Counted from the first letter of the stretch, positions 24,839-34,055 are shown. The stretch: 64,000 bases of DNA from Devosia ginsengisoli (GCF_007859655.1 NZ_CP042304.1:2854501-2918500); one strand, 5' to 3'. The notes: generated from the sequence alone by a model not told the origin. Numbers and translations: made by a program.

Positions 24839-26287
24839 ATGAGCAACAAGATGTGGGGCGGACGGTTTGCCACCGGCCCCGACGCCATCATGGAAGAAAT
24901 CAACGCCTCGATCGGATTCGACCAGCGCCTGTTCCGCCAGGATATTGCCGGATCGGTGGCCCATGCCACAATGCTCGCAGAGACGGGCATTCTGACGCAT
25001 GCGGACCGCGACGCCATCATTGCCGGTCTAGCCGAGGTGCTGGCCGAAATCGAGGGCGGCAGCTTCACGTTCTCGCGGGCGCTGGAAGACATCCATATGA
25101 ATGTCGAAAGCCGCCTGCGCGAAAAGATCGGCGATGCCGCCGGCCGGCTGCACACCGCCCGTTCGCGCAACGATCAGGTGGCGACCGATTTCAAGCTCTA
25201 TGTCCGCGATACGATCGACACGCTGGTGACCCAGGTGCAGACGCTGCAACTGGCTTTGGTCACCCGCGCCGAGGAAGAAGCCGAGACCATCATGCCCGGC
25301 TTCACGCACCTGCAAAGTGCCCAGCCGGTGACCTTCGGCCACCACCTGCTCGCCTATGTCGAAATGCTTGGCCGCGATGCCGGGAGGCTGCTCGATGCCC
25401 GCAAGCGCCTCAATGAAAGCCCGCTGGGCTCGGCCGCGCTGGCCGGCACGCCCTACCCCATCGACCGATCGATGACGGCCGAAAAGCTCGGCTTCGACCG
25501 GCCGACGGCCAATAGTCTCGACGCCGTCTCCGACCGCGATTTCATTCTCGAAACGCTGGCCGCTGCCTCGATCTGCGCCATGCACCTCTCCCGTTTTGCC
25601 GAGGAAATGGTGATCTGGAGTTCGGCCCAGTTCGGCTTCGTACGGCTTTCCGACAAGTTCACCACCGGCTCCTCGATCATGCCGCAGAAGCGCAATCCGG
25701 ACGCCGCCGAACTGGTGCGCGCCAAGATCGGCCGCATCCTCGGTGCGCTGACCAGCCTGCTCGTGGTGATGAAAGGCCTGCCGCTCGCCTATTCCAAGGA
25801 CATGCAGGAAGACAAGGAAGTCGCCTTCGACGCGCTCGACGCCCTCTCCCTGTCGCTGGCCGCCATGACCGGCATGGTCGGCGACCTGGTGCCCAATCGC
25901 GAGCGCATGCGCGCCTCGGCCTCGGCGGGCTTTTCCACCGCCACCGACATTGCCGACTGGCTGGTGCGCGAGCTGAACATTCCCTTCCGCGACGCCCATC
26001 ACATTACCGGGCAGATCGTGGCTTTGGCCGAACAGAAGAATTGCGGCCTGGAAGGGCTGACCATCGAGGACTTCAAGTTTATCGACCAGCGCATCGACAG
26101 CCGCATCCACAAGGTGCTGACCGTCGAGGCTTCCGTCGCTGCACGACAGAGCTATGGCGGCACGGCTCCCGCCAATGTGCTTGTTCAGGCCGCCCGCTGG
26201 AAGACCGAACTGACCGGCCAGGAGCATGAGCCGCGCCCACTCGGCAAGAAGAAGCATGCCGGCCATGGTGATGGCGGGGTTGAATAG
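24839..26287 (+). CDS. argH: Argininosuccinate lyase
   Basis: A 482-residue tetrameric enzyme splitting argininosuccinate into arginine and fumarate, the last step of arginine synthesis. The active-site region [20 protein letters not shown], the [11 protein letters not shown] segment and the [19 protein letters not shown] block are diagnostic. The C-terminus after [18 protein letters not shown] is about 15 residues longer than usual. The SD is AGAGG. chaC and lysA follow in the same direction, with repeat elements between them. Confidence 0.95.
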   Translation: MSNKMWGGRFATGPDAIMEEINASIGFDQRLFRQDIAGSVAHATMLAETGILTHADRDAIIAGLAEVLAEIEGGSFTFSRALEDIHMNVESRLREKIGDAAGRLHTARSRNDQVATDFKLYVRDTIDTLVTQVQTLQLALVTRAEEEAETIMPGFTHLQSAQPVTFGHHLLAYVEMLGRDAGRLLDARKRLNESPLGSAALAGTPYPIDRSMTAEKLGFDRPTANSLDAVSDRDFILETLAAASICAMHLSRFAEEMVIWSSAQFGFVRLSDKFTTGSSIMPQKRNPDAAELVRAKIGRILGALTSLLVVMKGLPLAYSKDMQEDKEVAFDALDALSLSLAAMTGMVGDLVPNRERMRASASAGFSTATDIADWLVRELNIPFRDAHHITGQIVALAEQKNCGLEGLTIEDFKFIDQRIDSRIHKVLTVEASVAARQSYGGTAPANVLVQAARWKTELTGQEHEPRPLGKKKHAGHGDGGVE

Positions 26288-26304
26288 GGCTGGGCATTGC
26301 GCCA

Positions 26305-26456
26305 CCTTTCCCTCTCCCCTTGAGGGAGAGGGTGGCAATTCTTCGTTCAGAAGAATTGCCGGGTGAGGGGTTCTGCGCTCTCCCATGCTTCAATGCTGGC
26401 GGAAACAACCCCTCATCCGCCCTTCGGGCACCTTCTCCCTCAAGGGGAGAAGGGAA
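26305..26456. repeat. Intergenic inverted repeat, family B copy 2
   Basis: CCTCTCCCCTTGAGGGAGAGG at the left and CCTTCTCCCTCAAGGGGAGAAGG at the right are inverted, with GGTGAGGGGTTCTGCG and CCCCTCATCCGCCCTTCGGG inside, matching the 10051-10206 element. It lies directly before chaC; the chaC start falls 15 bases after it. Confidence 0.85.
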
Positions 26457-26470
26457 GAACGGAGAGAACA

Positions 26471-27190
26471 TTGCACAAGAAAATCCGACAGATGCGCCTC
26501 ACCGAGCGTCATGTCGGCTATCTCAGGCCCGAAGATCCCTCCGAGGACATGCCGCCACCGCCGCCCGGCCTGCGCGCGACGGCGCCGGACGACTACCGGC
26601 GCACCATCGATACCCTGCTCGGGCCGGATCGCGACCATGACGAGGTCTGGATCTTCGCCTATGGCTCGCTGATCTGGAAGCCGGCCTGCGACTTTGTCGA
26701 AATGCGCACCGGCCGCGTGCATGGCTGGCATCGTTCCTTTTGCCTCGGCTGGAACAACCGCTTTCGCGGCAGCGACGCCAATCCCGGCCTGATGCTGGCG
26801 CTCGATCGCGGCGGCGCCTGCAATGGCGTGCTTTATCGCCTGCCCCCGGGCCGGATCGACGAGGCCATGACCAAGTTGCTGGAACGCGAAATGGGCTGGC
26901 TTCCCTCGCCCTTCCCGCCGCGCTGGGTCAATGTGCGCAGCGGCGACCGGGTGATCCGCGCCATCACTTTCTGCATCGACCGCCATTCCGGCCGCTATGT
27001 TTCGGGCCTCAGCATCGATGCCATTGCCGAAGTCCTGGCTACCGCGGTCGGCTCGCGCGGCTCCATGGCCGAATATCTGTTCGCCACGGTGCGGCACCTG
27101 GAAGACATGGGCATCCACGACCCCCATCTCTGGCAATTGCAGTCCCTCGTCGCCGACCGCATCGAAGCCGCCTATGAGCCGGATCGGTAA
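26471..27190 (+). CDS. ChaC-family gamma-glutamylcyclotransferase
   Basis: A 239-residue enzyme of the ChaC family, which cleaves gamma-glutamyl peptides such as glutathione to 5-oxoproline. Signature YGSLIWKPACDF at the start of the fold, the WHRSFCLGWNNRFRGS segment and the catalytic Glu in LLEREMGWLPSPF-like region identify it. TTG 26471 with GGAGAG upstream is preferred over ATG 26492, which lacks a ribosome site. A second, shorter paralogue is at 42518-43078. Lies between argH and lysA, co-directional. Confidence 0.87.
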   Translation: MHKKIRQMRLTERHVGYLRPEDPSEDMPPPPPGLRATAPDDYRRTIDTLLGPDRDHDEVWIFAYGSLIWKPACDFVEMRTGRVHGWHRSFCLGWNNRFRGSDANPGLMLALDRGGACNGVLYRLPPGRIDEAMTKLLEREMGWLPSPFPPRWVNVRSGDRVIRAITFCIDRHSGRYVSGLSIDAIAEVLATAVGSRGSMAEYLFATVRHLEDMGIHDPHLWQLQSLVADRIEAAYEPDR

Positions 27191-27233
27191 GTCCTGCTTT
27201 TGTTTTTTTCAGCGCTGCACTAGAGCATGAGCA

Positions 27234-27353
27234 CCTTCCCTTCTCCCCTTGCGGGAGAAGGTGGCGCGTAGCGCCGGATGAGGGGTCCCGAGGGGTGGAC
27301 AGAACCCCTCACCCGCCCTTCGGGCACCCTCTCCCGCAAGGGGAGAGGGAAGG
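27234..27353. repeat. Intergenic inverted repeat, family B copy 3
   Basis: CCCTTCTCCCCTTGCGGGAGAAGG and CCCTCTCCCGCAAGGGGAGAGGG form the outer arms, with AGGGGTCCCGAGGGGTGG and ACCCCTCACCCGCCCTTCGG between. It lies in the chaC-lysA gap and ends 13 bases before the lysA ATG. Confidence 0.85.
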
Positions 27354-27366
27354 CAGGAAACGAGCA

Positions 27367-28626
27367 ATGGTCCACCATTTCACCCACCGCGACGGCACCC
27401 TTTACGCCGAGGACGTCAATCTCAACGACCTCGCCGCCAAGGTGGGCACGCCCTTCTATGTCTATTCCAGCGCCACCCTGCGCCGGCATGTGCGCGTGGT
27501 GCAGCAAGCCTTCGAGGGCATTCCGACGCTGCTGGCCTATGCCATGAAGGCCAATTCCAACCAGGCGGTGCTCAAGCTGATGGCGTCGGAAGGCGCCGGC
27601 GCCGATGTGGTGTCCCTGGGTGAACTGGAGCGGGCGCTGGCCGCCGGCATCCGGCCGGACAAGATCGTCTTTTCCGGTGTCGCCAAGACCATTGCCGAAA
27701 TGCGCCGCGGGCTGCAAGCCGGCATCAAGTGCTTCAATGTCGAGAGCGAGCCCGAGCTGGAACGCCTGTCGATGGTGGCCGCCGATATGGGCCTCACCGC
27801 CCGCGTTTCGGTGCGCATCAATCCCGATGTCGATGCCCGCACCCATGCCAAGATCTCGACCGGCAAGGCCGAGAACAAGTTCGGCATTCCCTATATCAGA
27901 GCCCGCGACGTCTATCGCCGCATCGCCGAACTGCCCAATGTCGAGGCGGTGGGCGTCGATATGCATATCGGCAGCCAGCTGACCGATCTCGAACCCTTCG
28001 GCACCGCCTTCGGGCTGATGGCCGAGCTGGTCAAGGCTTTGCGCGCCGATGGCCATGCCATCAGCCACGTCGATGTCGGTGGCGGGCTGGGCATTCCCTA
28101 TCACCACGACCAGGACGCCCCGCCCCATCCCGAAGCCTATGCCGCAGTGATCCGCGACAAGGTGGGCCAGCTCGGCTGTAGCCTGGTGATCGAGCCGGGG
28201 CGCCTGCTGGTGGGCAATGCCGGCATCCTGGTCACCAGGGTCGAATATGTGAAGGAAGGCGGCACCAATTTCGTCATCGTCGATGCGGCGATGAACGACC
28301 TGATCCGCCCCACGCTCTACGAGGCCCATCACGACATGGTGCCGGTCAACCACTCCAACCTCGCCCCCATCACCGCCGATATCGTCGGCCCGGTCTGCGA
28401 AACTGGCGATTATCTCGCCAAGGCCCGCACCATGCCCGGCGTCAGGGAAGGCGACCTGCTGGCGGTGATGAGCGCCGGCGCCTATGGCGCGGTCATGGCC
28501 TCGACCTATAATTCGCGCGCGCTGATCCCCGAAGTGCTGGTCGATGGCGACCGCTTCCACGTGATCCGCCCGCGCAAGTCGCTGGACGAGCTGATCGCGC
28601 TGGATTCGGTACCCGACTGGCTGTGA
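27367..28626 (+). CDS. lysA: Diaminopimelate decarboxylase
   Basis: A 419-residue PLP enzyme making lysine from meso-diaminopimelate. The PLP Lys is ~61 in LLAYAMKANSNQAVLKL, the glycine loop is DVGGGLGIPY, and EPGRLLVGNAGILVT, VCETGDYLA and MSAGAYGAVMASTYNSR are the family motifs. ATG 27367 is taken as start; the frame extends back into the repeat. Third in the argH-chaC-lysA series, a conserved order in this group. Confidence 0.95.
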   Translation: MVHHFTHRDGTLYAEDVNLNDLAAKVGTPFYVYSSATLRRHVRVVQQAFEGIPTLLAYAMKANSNQAVLKLMASEGAGADVVSLGELERALAAGIRPDKIVFSGVAKTIAEMRRGLQAGIKCFNVESEPELERLSMVAADMGLTARVSVRINPDVDARTHAKISTGKAENKFGIPYIRARDVYRRIAELPNVEAVGVDMHIGSQLTDLEPFGTAFGLMAELVKALRADGHAISHVDVGGGLGIPYHHDQDAPPHPEAYAAVIRDKVGQLGCSLVIEPGRLLVGNAGILVTRVEYVKEGGTNFVIVDAAMNDLIRPTLYEAHHDMVPVNHSNLAPITADIVGPVCETGDYLAKARTMPGVREGDLLAVMSAGAYGAVMASTYNSRALIPEVLVDGDRFHVIRPRKSLDELIALDSVPDWL

Positions 28627-28629
28627 TCG

Positions 28630-29040
28630 CTACTGTAGCTGGGCCTGCCGGCCCAGCGACACCACTTCCACCGGCTTGCCTGCAAGCGCGTCATCGACCT
28701 TGGCGATCAGGTCGGCCAGGGTGAACGGCTTGGTGATGACGTCGTAGATCAGCGCCTCGAGCCCATGCGCCCGCTCGCGCTGGTCGGCAAAGCCGGTCAT
28801 CAGCACGATGATGATATCGGGGTATTTGGCCGCCACATGCAGCGCCAGCCCGATGCCATCCATGATCGGCATCTTGATATCCGACAACAGCAGGTCGAAG
28901 CGGCCTTCTTCGCTGTCGACCGTTTCGGCGGCAAGGCCGCCATCTTCCTCGGCGACGACCTCATGCCCCTTCATGGTCAGGGCGCTTACCACGAAGGCGC
29001 GCACCGAGGGATCGTCTTCGGCAACCAATATGCGGGCCAT
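28630..29040 (-). CDS. Single-domain response regulator (CpdR-like)
   Basis: A 136-residue receiver domain: acidic pair EDD at the N-terminus, phosphoacceptor Asp in LLLSDIKMPIMDG, Thr in IVLMTGFAD, Lys in DVITKPFTLADLIAKV. The N-terminal MARILVAEDDPSVRAF and overall length resemble CpdR, the alphaproteobacterial adaptor that controls ClpXP access to cell-cycle substrates. The gene overlaps the zinc-ribbon gene by one base (TGATGG), so the two are co-transcribed on the minus strand, divergent to ftsEX. The CpdR identification is inferred from similarity and not decisive. Confidence 0.8.
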   Translation of the reverse strand: MARILVAEDDPSVRAFVVSALTMKGHEVVAEEDGGLAAETVDSEEGRFDLLLSDIKMPIMDGIGLALHVAAKYPDIIIVLMTGFADQRERAHGLEALIYDVITKPFTLADLIAKVDDALAGKPVEVVSLGRQAQLQ

Positions 29041-29912
29041 CAATGCTGCTCCGGTAGAATGGAATTGTCTGAACCGGCCGCGGCCGGTTTTTCGGCGGCC
29101 CTGGTTTCGGCCGCGACGATGGGCGTGCTCTGCCCGCCGGCAAAGCTGAGGCGAACCCGCGCCGCCTCGCCCGGCGGCAGGGTCAACTGGGTGTCGAAGG
29201 TCGCGCGCTCGCCGGCCATCAGGTCGCGCACCGAAGGGGTGACGCTCCATTCGTAGATGCCGTTTCCCTGCTCATCGACCAGCGTCACCACGACAGGCGG
29301 CACGGTGACCGGCTCGGGCATCTTGCCGACGATCTGGGCCGAGACAACAAGCACTTCCTTGCCGTCGCGCAGGGTGCGCAGGCTGGACACATTGGAAAAA
29401 TCGAGTCCCACCACGTTGACGCCGAGGCCGACAGCGCCATAGACGCCGGCCATGGCCGGGAAGCGCTCGACCACCTGCACTCGGCCGAAATAGGCGGTGA
29501 GGAGGATCGCGCCGAGCAGCACGAAGCCTGCAATGCGCAAAGTCCGCCGCAGCCGCGCCAGTGGCAGGTCGGCGGCCATGGCGGTCTGCCGACGCGCAAA
29601 GGCCCGCTGCCGCCGGCGCAGGATTGCCGCATCGACCTTGGCGGTGCTCAAGGCCTCGGCCTGCCGCTCCAGTTCCAGCCGCTGCGCCGCTTCGGCCGCC
29701 ACCGCACGCTCCTCGGCCGACATGGCTTCATCGAGCCCGTCTTCCTCGATGGTCACGAAAGCCTGTTTCTGCTCGGGCGTAGCTTCCTCTTCCAGCGGCT
29801 GCTGCTGCCAGTCCCGCCGGCAATGAGCGCACTGCACCTTGCGACCTGCCGAGCCAATGGCCTCGTAGGTCACCTGATACTTGGTCTGGCAATGCGGACA
29901 GGTGATGATCAT
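29040..29912 (-). CDS. Zinc-ribbon MJ0042/DUF3426 membrane protein
   Basis: A 290-residue protein beginning MIITCPHCQTKYQVTYEAIG and CAHCRRDW, two CxxC pairs of an MJ0042-type zinc finger; a charged coiled region (EAAQRLELERQAEALSTAKVD) follows, then a transmembrane helix near 128-145, then a beta-rich DUF3426-like region. Such proteins sit next to ftsE/ftsX and cell-cycle genes in Hyphomicrobiales. Divergent from ftsE, with 219 bases between. Function unknown, possibly linked to cell-division regulation. Confidence 0.88.
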   Translation of the reverse strand: MIITCPHCQTKYQVTYEAIGSAGRKVQCAHCRRDWQQQPLEEEATPEQKQAFVTIEEDGLDEAMSAEERAVAAEAAQRLELERQAEALSTAKVDAAILRRRQRAFARRQTAMAADLPLARLRRTLRIAGFVLLGAILLTAYFGRVQVVERFPAMAGVYGAVGLGVNVVGLDFSNVSSLRTLRDGKEVLVVSAQIVGKMPEPVTVPPVVVTLVDEQGNGIYEWSVTPSVRDLMAGERATFDTQLTLPPGEAARVRLSFAGGQSTPIVAAETRAAEKPAAAGSDNSILPEQH

Positions 29913-30131
29913 CGGGCCAGACGGAATGGTGGACGGAATAAGTCAGCCCGACCCTAGCGGGCGGGGGTTAAAACTCCTCAAACCAATCCGCCCGTCTCGG
30001 CAATCCACCACATTTGCGCCGCTTTACTACCCACATGGACGCTGGTCAGCGCATGCGGCACTCATGGCTGTTATGATGCGCCCGACACCTGATTCGCCTT
30101 GATCTGCGCACCAATTGCGGAGCCTCTGTTC

Positions 30132-30794
30132 TTGATCGAGTTTTCCAATGTCGGGCTGCGCTATGGCAATGGTCCCGAGATCCTGCGGGACCTGACCTTT
30201 TCGGTCGAGCCGGGCTCGTTCCATTTCCTCACCGGGCCCTCCGGCTCGGGCAAGACCAGCCTGCTGCGCCTGCTGCTGCTCTCGCTCAAGCCCTCCAGGG
30301 GCCGCGTCACCATGTTCGGCGAGGATGTGAGCAATCTCACCCAGGACCGCCTGCTGCAGATGCGCCGCCATATCGGCATCGTGTTCCAGGAATTCCGCCT
30401 GCTCGATCACCTGACCACCTTCGAGAACGTGGCCCTGCCTTTGCGCGTGCTGGGGCAGCCGGAAAGCGAATACCGCCCCAATGTCACCGAACTGCTCGAA
30501 TGGGTCGGCCTGGGCGAGCGCATGAATGCCCTGCCCTCGCTGCTGTCGGGCGGCGAAAAACAGCGCGCCGCCATTGCCCGCGCCGTCATCGCCCGGCCAA
30601 AGGTGCTGCTGGCCGACGAACCCACCGGCAATGTCGACCCCGACCTGTCGAGCCGGCTGGTCCATCTCTTCGCCGAACTCAACCGCACCCTGGGCATGAC
30701 CATCATCCTGGCCACCCACGAATTGCCGCTGCTGGATCAGTTCAACTATCCGCGCATGCTGCTCAGCAAGGGCGAGCTGGTGATCCATGATTGA
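30132..30794 (+). CDS. ftsE: Cell division ATP-binding protein FtsE
   Basis: A 220-residue ABC ATPase that with FtsX controls periplasmic peptidoglycan hydrolases during division. Walker A GPSGSGKTS, the Q-loop IVFQEFRLLDHLTTFENVALPLRV, signature LLSGGEKQ, Walker B VLLADEPTG and the H-loop LATHELPLL are visible; EFRLLDHLT is an FtsE hallmark. TTG 30132 gives the standard LIEFSNVGLRYG N-terminus; an upstream TTG at 30099 adds residues not seen in the family. Overlaps ftsX by 8 bases. Confidence 0.92.
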   Translation: MIEFSNVGLRYGNGPEILRDLTFSVEPGSFHFLTGPSGSGKTSLLRLLLLSLKPSRGRVTMFGEDVSNLTQDRLLQMRRHIGIVFQEFRLLDHLTTFENVALPLRVLGQPESEYRPNVTELLEWVGLGERMNALPSLLSGGEKQRAAIARAVIARPKVLLADEPTGNVDPDLSSRLVHLFAELNRTLGMTIILATHELPLLDQFNYPRMLLSKGELVIHD

Positions 30795-31716
30795 ACGCGT
30801 TCTCCGCTTCTGGCCCTCGCGCAAGGGCGCGGCTCCCATCGTTCCCGAAAAGAGCGTGGCCGGCCGCACCCTGCTGCTGCTGATCACCATCATGAGCTTC
30901 CTCTCCGCCGTGACCCTGGGCGGCGTGGTGCTGGTACAGAAATCGGCCATTGCCTGGTCGGCCGATGTCGGCCGCGAAGTCACCATCCAGATCCGCCCCG
31001 TCGAGGGCGAGGTGATGGAAAGCAACCTGCGCACTGCCGTGTCCCTGGCTGAATCGACCCCCGGCGTCGCCTCGGCCCGCGCGCTGACCATCGCGGAAAG
31101 CCAGCAATTGCTCGAGCCCTGGCTCGGCACCGGGCTCGACCTCACCGCCATCGAAATCCCGCGCCTCGTCGTGGTGCAACTGGCCGATCCCACCGATGCC
31201 GATATCGAGGGGCTCGGGCGCAACCTCGCCGCCGTCAAGGGCGCCAGCCTCGACACCCATGCCGCCTGGCGCCAGCAGCTCAACACCATGGCCGGCACCA
31301 TCGTGCTTTCAGGCCTGCTCGTGCTCATCCTGATCGGCGCCGCCACCGTGCTCGCCATCGTCTTCGCCACCCGCGGCGCCATGGCGACCAATCGCGAAAT
31401 CGTCGATGTGCTCCACTATATCGGGGCCTCCAACAAATTCATTGCCGGCGAATTCCAGGGGCGGTTCCTGTCCATCGGCCTGCAGGGCGGACTGTTGGGC
31501 ACCGTCGCGGCCATGCTGTTCTTCGCGCTGATCGGCACGGCGGCCGGCAATATGCTGTCGAGCGAAGCCGGCGCCCAGGTCGGCGTGCTGTTCGGCCGCT
31601 TCGCGCTGGGCATAGATGGCATTATCGGCATCCTGGCCGTGGTGCCGGTCATCGCCGCGCTGACAGCCATCACCTCGCGCGTCACCGTCCGCCGTTTCCT
31701 CTCCGAAACGTCCTGA
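30787..31716 (+). CDS. ftsX: Cell division protein FtsX
   Basis: A 309-residue permease-like partner of FtsE. Four transmembrane helices are visible, including LLLLITIMSFLSAVTLGGVVL at the N-terminus, then a periplasmic loop (about 50-160), and near the end TIVLSGLLVLILIGAATVLAIVFATRGAM and LALGIDGIIGILAVVPVIAA. Starts inside ftsE. The pair couples ATP hydrolysis to amidase activation at the septum. Confidence 0.92.
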   Translation: MIERVLRFWPSRKGAAPIVPEKSVAGRTLLLLITIMSFLSAVTLGGVVLVQKSAIAWSADVGREVTIQIRPVEGEVMESNLRTAVSLAESTPGVASARALTIAESQQLLEPWLGTGLDLTAIEIPRLVVVQLADPTDADIEGLGRNLAAVKGASLDTHAAWRQQLNTMAGTIVLSGLLVLILIGAATVLAIVFATRGAMATNREIVDVLHYIGASNKFIAGEFQGRFLSIGLQGGLLGTVAAMLFFALIGTAAGNMLSSEAGAQVGVLFGRFALGIDGIIGILAVVPVIAALTAITSRVTVRRFLSETS

Positions 31717-31719
31717 CGC

Positions 31720-32226
31720 ATGGAGCGAACGGAATCATTCGCCCTGGTTGCCGATGACGTGGTCGCCGCCAACGGGCTTTATACGCTCACCAGCCTCAGG
31801 CAACGGAAAGTCTTGATCGCCTGGACCTGCCTCTGGCTGGGTTTCGTGGCTTTCCTGACCTTCATCGACGGCGTGGATCGGGCCCTCGCCAGCTGGCCCA
31901 TGCTGCTCGGCATTTCGCTCCTGCCCTTCCTGGCCATTCTTCTCGTGGTCTGGATCATGGGGCCGATCTCGGCACGGCGCATGTTCCGCCAGCAGAAATC
32001 CCTGCAGGGCCGCCTGGTCTATGGCTGGTCCGATGCCGGCCTGCATACCGAGAGCGAATATGGCAGCTTCGACATTCCGTGGTCCCATTTCATCCGCTGG
32101 GCCGAGGATGACCGCACTTTCCTTCTGTTCGAGTCCGACCGGCTGTATAGGATGGTCCCCAAAAGGGTCCTGACCACCGACCAGCAGGCAAGCCTGCGTC
32201 GCGCATTGGTCGGGGTCGGCGGGTAA
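31720..32226 (+). CDS. YcxB-like domain membrane protein
   Basis: A 168-residue protein with two transmembrane helices (VLIAWTCLWLGFVAFLTFI and LLGISLLPFLAILLVVWIM) followed by a PH-like YcxB domain: GWSDAGLHTESEYGSFDIPWSHFIRWAEDDRTFLLFES. Starts 3 bases after ftsX and is probably co-transcribed with ftsEX and plsC. Function unknown; YcxB-like proteins are small membrane proteins conserved in Bacillus and alphaproteobacteria. Confidence 0.75.
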   Translation: MERTESFALVADDVVAANGLYTLTSLRQRKVLIAWTCLWLGFVAFLTFIDGVDRALASWPMLLGISLLPFLAILLVVWIMGPISARRMFRQQKSLQGRLVYGWSDAGLHTESEYGSFDIPWSHFIRWAEDDRTFLLFESDRLYRMVPKRVLTTDQQASLRRALVGVGG

Positions 32227-32245
32227 CGGGAGCGCGACAAGCAGC

Positions 32246-33055
32246 ATGACGATCATCCAGGCCATGCGCACCGCGCTGTTTTATTTCGTCTTCATCGGCC
32301 AGACGGCGATCGTCGCCATCATCATCGGCTCCATTGCCCTGGTCAGTGGCCGCACGCCGCTGAGCTGGAAGCTGGCCGTCTTCTGGTGCCGCTCCAACCT
32401 GGCTTATCTCCGCGTGCTGGCCGGGGTGAAGACCCGGGTGACCGGCATGGAAAACATCCCCGAAGGCGGCTGCATCATCGCCTCCAAGCATCAGAGCGAC
32501 TGGGACGTCTTCTCGATCTTCCCCCATACCGGCCGGCCCGCCTATGTCATCAAGAAGGAGCTGATGCGCATTCCCTTCTTCGGCTGGGCGGCCCGCTCGC
32601 TGGACTGTATCGAGGTCGATCGCAAGCGGGGCGCCGAAGCCATTCCATCCATGATGCGCCAGGCCCACGCCGCCATCGATCGCGGCTGCCGCATAGTCAT
32701 CTTCCCCGAAGGCACGCGCAAGGCGCCCCTGGCGCGGCCCGATTACCGCCAGGGCATTGTGCGGCTCTATCTCGAACTCAACGTGCCCGTCGTGCCGGTG
32801 GCGCTCAATTCCGGCCTGTTCTGGGGCCGCAACAGCCCCGTCATCTGGCCGGGCACGGCCGAGGCGAAATTCCTGCCCCCCATCGAGGCGGGGCTCTCGG
32901 CCGACGTCTTCCTCGACCGACTCAAAAAAGCCATCGAATCGGAGTCCAACGCCCTCATCCTCAAGGCCGAGGACCAGGGCCTTTCCCGCCCCGTCGGACC
33001 CGAATTGCGTGAGCGCCTCGATGCCATCAGACAGAACAGCGGCGCCGAGGCCTGA
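32246..33055 (+). CDS. plsC: 1-acyl-sn-glycerol-3-phosphate acyltransferase
   Basis: A 269-residue inner-membrane enzyme making phosphatidic acid. One N-terminal helix (YFVFIGQTAIVAIIIGSIALV) precedes the catalytic HQSDWD (HX4D) in SKHQSDWDVFSIFP, the glycerol-phosphate site IFPEGTRKAP and VPVVPVALNSGLFWG. Downstream of the ftsEX operon as in many Hyphomicrobiales. The end is a helical basic tail. No unusual feature. Confidence 0.92.
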   Translation: MTIIQAMRTALFYFVFIGQTAIVAIIIGSIALVSGRTPLSWKLAVFWCRSNLAYLRVLAGVKTRVTGMENIPEGGCIIASKHQSDWDVFSIFPHTGRPAYVIKKELMRIPFFGWAARSLDCIEVDRKRGAEAIPSMMRQAHAAIDRGCRIVIFPEGTRKAPLARPDYRQGIVRLYLELNVPVVPVALNSGLFWGRNSPVIWPGTAEAKFLPPIEAGLSADVFLDRLKKAIESESNALILKAEDQGLSRPVGPELRERLDAIRQNSGAEA

Positions 33056-33118
33056 CCACTATATATTGACGAAATCGGCAAACACCCACATACATGTAGT
33101 CGTCGGATGCAGGGGCGC

Positions 33119-33152
33119 TTGACATGCCCTGCATTTTGTTCTATTTTTGTTC
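33119..33152 (+). promoter_or_regulatory. Candidate SOS promoter with LexA box
   Basis: TTGACA (33119-33124), a 17-base spacer and TATTTT (33142-33147) form a near-consensus promoter. GTTC-TATTTTT-GTTC at 33138-33152 is the alphaproteobacterial LexA box and overlaps the -10. Confidence 0.75.
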
Positions 33153-33182
33153 TTGTTTGATACCCGCTGCGGGGATAGCGTG

Positions 33183-33527
33183 ATGGCTGGCTATGGCGAG
33201 AACAGGGTAGTGATTCACGGCTTCGGCCGGCAGAGCAACTGGCTCGGCCGTTCCGGGCGGGCCTATGACCTGGTCAGCGAAAATCTCGACCGTTTCGCCA
33301 TGACCGATGCCGACCTCTATCTCATCGCCAAGGGCAATCATGTGCTCTGGGTCGGCTCGACCGGCGAACTGGTCGCCGATCCCATGAGCCGCACGCGCTT
33401 CCGCCTGGCACTCGATTGCGCCGACCGCGCCTTCCGCCTGCTCACCCCCAGCGCCATCGCCGAACGCCTCACCACCATCTGGGACCTCGAAGGCGCCGAA
33501 CCGGCTCAGGGCATGCAGGCGGCGTAA
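33183..33527 (+). CDS. Hypothetical protein, putative SOS-regulated
   Basis: A 114-residue protein, MAGYGENRVVIHGFGRQSNWLG, with RYDLVSENLDRFAMTDADLYLIAKGN, ending EPAQGMQAA. Composition is mixed alpha/beta with no signal peptide or membrane helix. ATG 33183 is preferred, with GGGGA upstream; an in-frame TTG at 33147 lies inside the LexA box and is rejected. It is the only gene downstream of the SOS promoter. No family recognised; a role in DNA-damage response is inferred only from the promoter. Confidence 0.65.
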   Translation: MAGYGENRVVIHGFGRQSNWLGRSGRAYDLVSENLDRFAMTDADLYLIAKGNHVLWVGSTGELVADPMSRTRFRLALDCADRAFRLLTPSAIAERLTTIWDLEGAEPAQGMQAA

Positions 33528-33572
33528 GTCCTCGAGGTTTTCGTCTCCGTCATTCCATTCCCACCCACTGGC

Positions 33573-33717
33573 CGTCACCCTCGGGCTTGACCCGAGGGCT
33601 CTTCACTTACCGAACATCTAGCAAGTACAGTCCCCTCGGGTCAGGCCCGAGGGTGACGATCGAGCATTGGCGAAGCCCGGAGGCCATGACTGGAGACCCG
33701 CGGATCAAGTCCGCGGG
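33573..33717. repeat. Intergenic inverted repeats (family D) in a gene-free stretch
   Basis: CGTCACCCTCGGGCTTGACC (33573 on) pairs with GGTCAGGCCCGAGGGTGACG ending 33658. A second perfect hairpin CCCGCGGA-TCAAG-TCCGCGGG is at 33697-33717. The rest of the 348-base gap 33528-33875 before rpmF shows no gene. Confidence 0.75.
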
Positions 33718-33875
33718 AGGCGGCTGTCGATAGGGGTGGAATTGCGCATGCGACTCCGCGCAAACCCCCTAGCCAAGCCCGCATACTTGCTCTATAGAGC
33801 CGACCAATCCCTTTCAGAGATGACCTCTCTGGGCCGCTCTGGCGGCGCAACGATATTGAATTCGGAGTACCGACC

Positions 33876-34055
33876 ATGGCAGTGCCAAAACGCAAGACCT
33901 CGCCGATGAAGCGCGGCTTCCGCCGCTCGGCCGACGCCCTTGCCGCCCCTTCCTATGTCGAAGACAAGGATAGCGGCGAGCTGCGCCGTCCGCATCACGT
34001 CGACCTCAAGACCGGCATGTATCGCGGCCGGCAGATCCTCGACGCCAAGAAGTAA
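33876..34055 (+). CDS. rpmF: 50S ribosomal protein L32
   Basis: A 59-residue ribosomal protein, N-terminal [21 protein letters not shown] followed by [16 protein letters not shown], matching bacterial L32 in length and N-terminal motif. It is basic and contacts the peptide-exit region of the large subunit. ATG 33876 follows CGGAGTACCGACC. It is short and easy to overlook. Followed by a strong terminator. Confidence 0.95.
   Translation: MAVPKRKTSPMKRGFRRSADALAAPSYVEDKDSGELRRPHHVDLKTGMYRGRQILDAKK

Noticed and set aside
25028..26386. 452-codon minus-strand open frame
   Set aside because: Antisense to argH, which has all active-site motifs.
27220..28560. 446-codon minus-strand open frame
   Set aside because: Antisense to lysA; His/Gly/Asp-rich translation without a domain.
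30099..30131. Start of FtsE at TTG 30099
   Set aside because: It adds residues that FtsE proteins lack; TTG 30132 gives the usual N-terminus.
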